Source: Struthidea cinerea
Taxonomy: Eukaryota; Chordata; Aves; Passeriformes; Corcoracidae
Length of the DNA: 64,000 nt
Assembly (NCBI GenBank): GCA_013397865.1
Contig: VZTI01005056.1
Coordinates: forward strand, 233,038-297,037
Direction: 5' to 3'
Below the pieces are notes generated by a model. It worked only from the letters and a program-made list of their open reading frames with translations. It ran no database searches and was not told the origin of the DNA. Made by a program: the position numbers and the translations under genes. Of the stretch, positions 62,401 through 64,000 are shown piece after piece (positions within the stretch are counted from its first letter, which is position 1; every line of letters begins with the position of its first letter).

Positions 62401-62689
62401 TGTTCAAATTTTCCTGAGCTTTGTAAAGTTAGCCTTTCTGAAGCACTGGATATAATATATCAGTTTGTCTATCTTGTGTCTTCCTGTTGCTAAGCAACCT
62501 GTTGTTCCCAGTGTAAGAATTAACTTACCTGGAACTATCATGAGCTGATACCTTGTTGAATGATGAGTTTTTTTCTCTTTGGGGCCTATGTACAATTTTT
62601 AGATGCAATTTTGCTGCATGGAATTCAGTATATTATTTATATATAGATAGTTTCTGGCCTGTAAAATCTTTATTCTTGTGCAATCATGG
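62401..62689. other. Spacer between two CR1 copies
   Basis: AT-rich sequence with no recognisable feature. Confidence 0.4.
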
Positions 62690-63384
62690 CTGATAACCAT
62701 ATCCCTAGAAGAGTATAGAGGGCTATTGCGGGCAACAAAAGGACAGTTGAGGAGAATCTTAATCCTTTATTGGATTTGAGGTGAACATAGTGGCAAATAT
62801 GAGGAAAAGGATGAGGTACTTCGTGTCTTTTTTATCCCAGTAGTAAGACCAGTTCTTCTCTGGGTACCAGTCCAGTCCCCTGAGCTGGAAGACAGGGATG
62901 GGGAGCAGAATGAAGTTCCTGTATTCCAAGGGAAAATGATCAGCTACCTGCTACTTTTCTTAGACACACAAAGGTCCATGGGGATGGATGAATCCACACA
63001 AGGGTGCTGATGAATCCACACCCCAAGACAGGGAACCAGCAGAAGTGCTCACCAATCAATCCTTACTAACTGGTCCCAGGGGACTAGAGGTTAACAAAGT
63101 GATGCCCATATACAGGAAGGGCTGGATGAAAATTCCATGGAACTACAGACCTGTTAGCCTGACCTCAGTGCCGGGGAAGGTCATGGAGCAGATAATCTTG
63201 AATGCCATCATGCAGCACTTGCAGGACAACCAGGGGATGAGGCCAGCCAGCATGGGTTTAGGAACAGCATGTGCTGCCTGACCAACCCGATCTCCTTCTA
63301 TAAGAAGGTAACCCTTTTAGTGGATGAGGAAAAGGCTGTGGATTTTTTCTGCCTGGAGTCTGACACCATTTCCCAGAGCATTCT
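62690..63384 (+). mobile_element. CR1 LINE ORF2, N-terminal half of reverse transcriptase
   Basis: The plus strand encodes degraded CR1 ORF2. A linker region comes first (VEENLNPLLDL), then MPIYRKGWM, NYRPVSLTSVPGKVMEQIIL and HLQDNQGMRP, then a block for LVDEEKAVDFF. It breaks off within the (F/S)DTVSHSILLEKL-type motif at 63384, exactly where an LTR starts. The rest of this CR1 copy may continue beyond the window on the far side of the retroviral insertion. Stops and frame changes make it non-functional. Confidence 0.85.
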
Positions 63385-64000
63385 TGTTGTAACCACTGAG
63401 CCAGCTGGCCAACCCGAAAACCCCAAAGTGGCAGAGACCAGTTTGTGGAAAAACTCAGGCATTTGAAAATACCTTCTTTACCTGTAGAGAAAAAGTCTCT
63501 CCCACAATTCCTTGTGAATGGAATGTAACCTTACCCCCAGACCCTGGCTGACGGAAGCTACCTGTGCAGCTGCACACCTGGCCTGGTCCCCTGCTCCGCC
63601 CCTTCCCTCTGCTCACTGGTTCCCCTTCCTGGTCCTGCCTTTGTACCGCCTCTAAGCCCTCTGATTCTTGGTTGTGGAACACTATGTAAACCACCAGGCT
63701 CCTCCTCTCACTCTCTCTGGCTGCATCTCCTCTCTATGGATGAAATAAACCTAGCTGTGGAGCTCTGCCATGTGGAGAGCCTTCCTGACTCCTTGTCTCT
63801 GGTAATATTGAGCTCTCCGGCTGAGGGTGTGGGGTGAGAGGGTTACCAGCGCCTACAGCAGCGCAGGGCTGAAAGGGGAAACTGCTAGCAGCTAGACTGC
63901 ACCAGAATTATCCCTCCCCAGAGATAATTTGGGGTACAAAGCAGCTCTCTCCAGTCGCCCCAATAACCCACCACCACACCCTCATAACCTATCAAGCCAA
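63385..64000 (+). mobile_element. Retroviral LTR (partial view), inserted in CR1
   Basis: A sequence unrelated to CR1 begins TGTTGTAACC at 63385, within a CR1 reading frame. It has promoter-like and C/T-rich upstream sequence, a polyadenylation signal AATAAA at 63744-63749 and a following G/T-rich R-U5-like part, all as expected of an LTR on the plus strand. Its 3' border and second target duplication were not identified; possible LTR ends lie near 63860, and the remaining sequence could be retroviral leader. Whether this is a solo LTR or the left LTR of a longer provirus cannot be told from this window. Confidence 0.65.

Overview
This window looks like part of a bird genome. The base composition is AT-rich. 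The interspersed repeats are almost all CR1 LINEs, most with the typical avian CR1 3' tail, plus a few retroviral LTRs. No SINEs of mammalian type were seen. The species cannot be named from the sequence. The ERVL-like LTRs would suit a songbird or another neoavian bird.

The one gene I can prove is MCPH1 (microcephalin, BRCT-repeat implicated in condensin II control and the DNA-damage response). It runs on the minus strand across the left half. Eight coding exons could be placed to the base: exon 1 at 33379-33361 inside a CpG island, then 31306-31215, 28886-28768, 23854-23770, 23160-23040, 22758-22624, 21670-21578 and the long exon 8 at 19326-18325. All have AG/GT intron borders and all reading phases join. 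Together they encode 555 codons plus one base: the N-terminal BRCT domain and the long, poorly conserved middle region. A probable exon 9 (11326-11220) fits in phase and resembles the vertebrate protein, but carries an in-frame TGA. Exons for the two C-terminal BRCT domains were not found and should lie beyond the left edge.

Region by region: 1-11219 is intron-like sequence with one unassigned open exon-like ORF (272-547) and a CR1 tail. 11220-33379 is MCPH1, with CR1 copies in intron 8. 32960-33590 is the promoter CpG island. From 33597 to 64000 there is no recognisable gene. That half is repeat-bearing intergenic DNA upstream of MCPH1, on the side where the CSMD1-facing gene desert lies in other vertebrates (known synteny, not seen here).

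The intergenic half holds a nested transposon cluster at 40.2-43.7 kb: a CR1 split by a solo LTR with 4-bp target duplications, an ERVL-like solo LTR with 5-bp duplications, and a CR1 that still shows ORF1 esterase motifs. A decayed LTR end lies at 37.6-38.0 kb. A further LTR enters a CR1 reverse-transcriptase region at 63385 and reaches the right edge. I found no RNA genes, CRISPR arrays or unknown multi-gene system. The best leads are the MCPH1 exon 9 stop codon, the unassigned ORF at 272-547, and two perfect hairpins (32212-32246 and 55202-55242).
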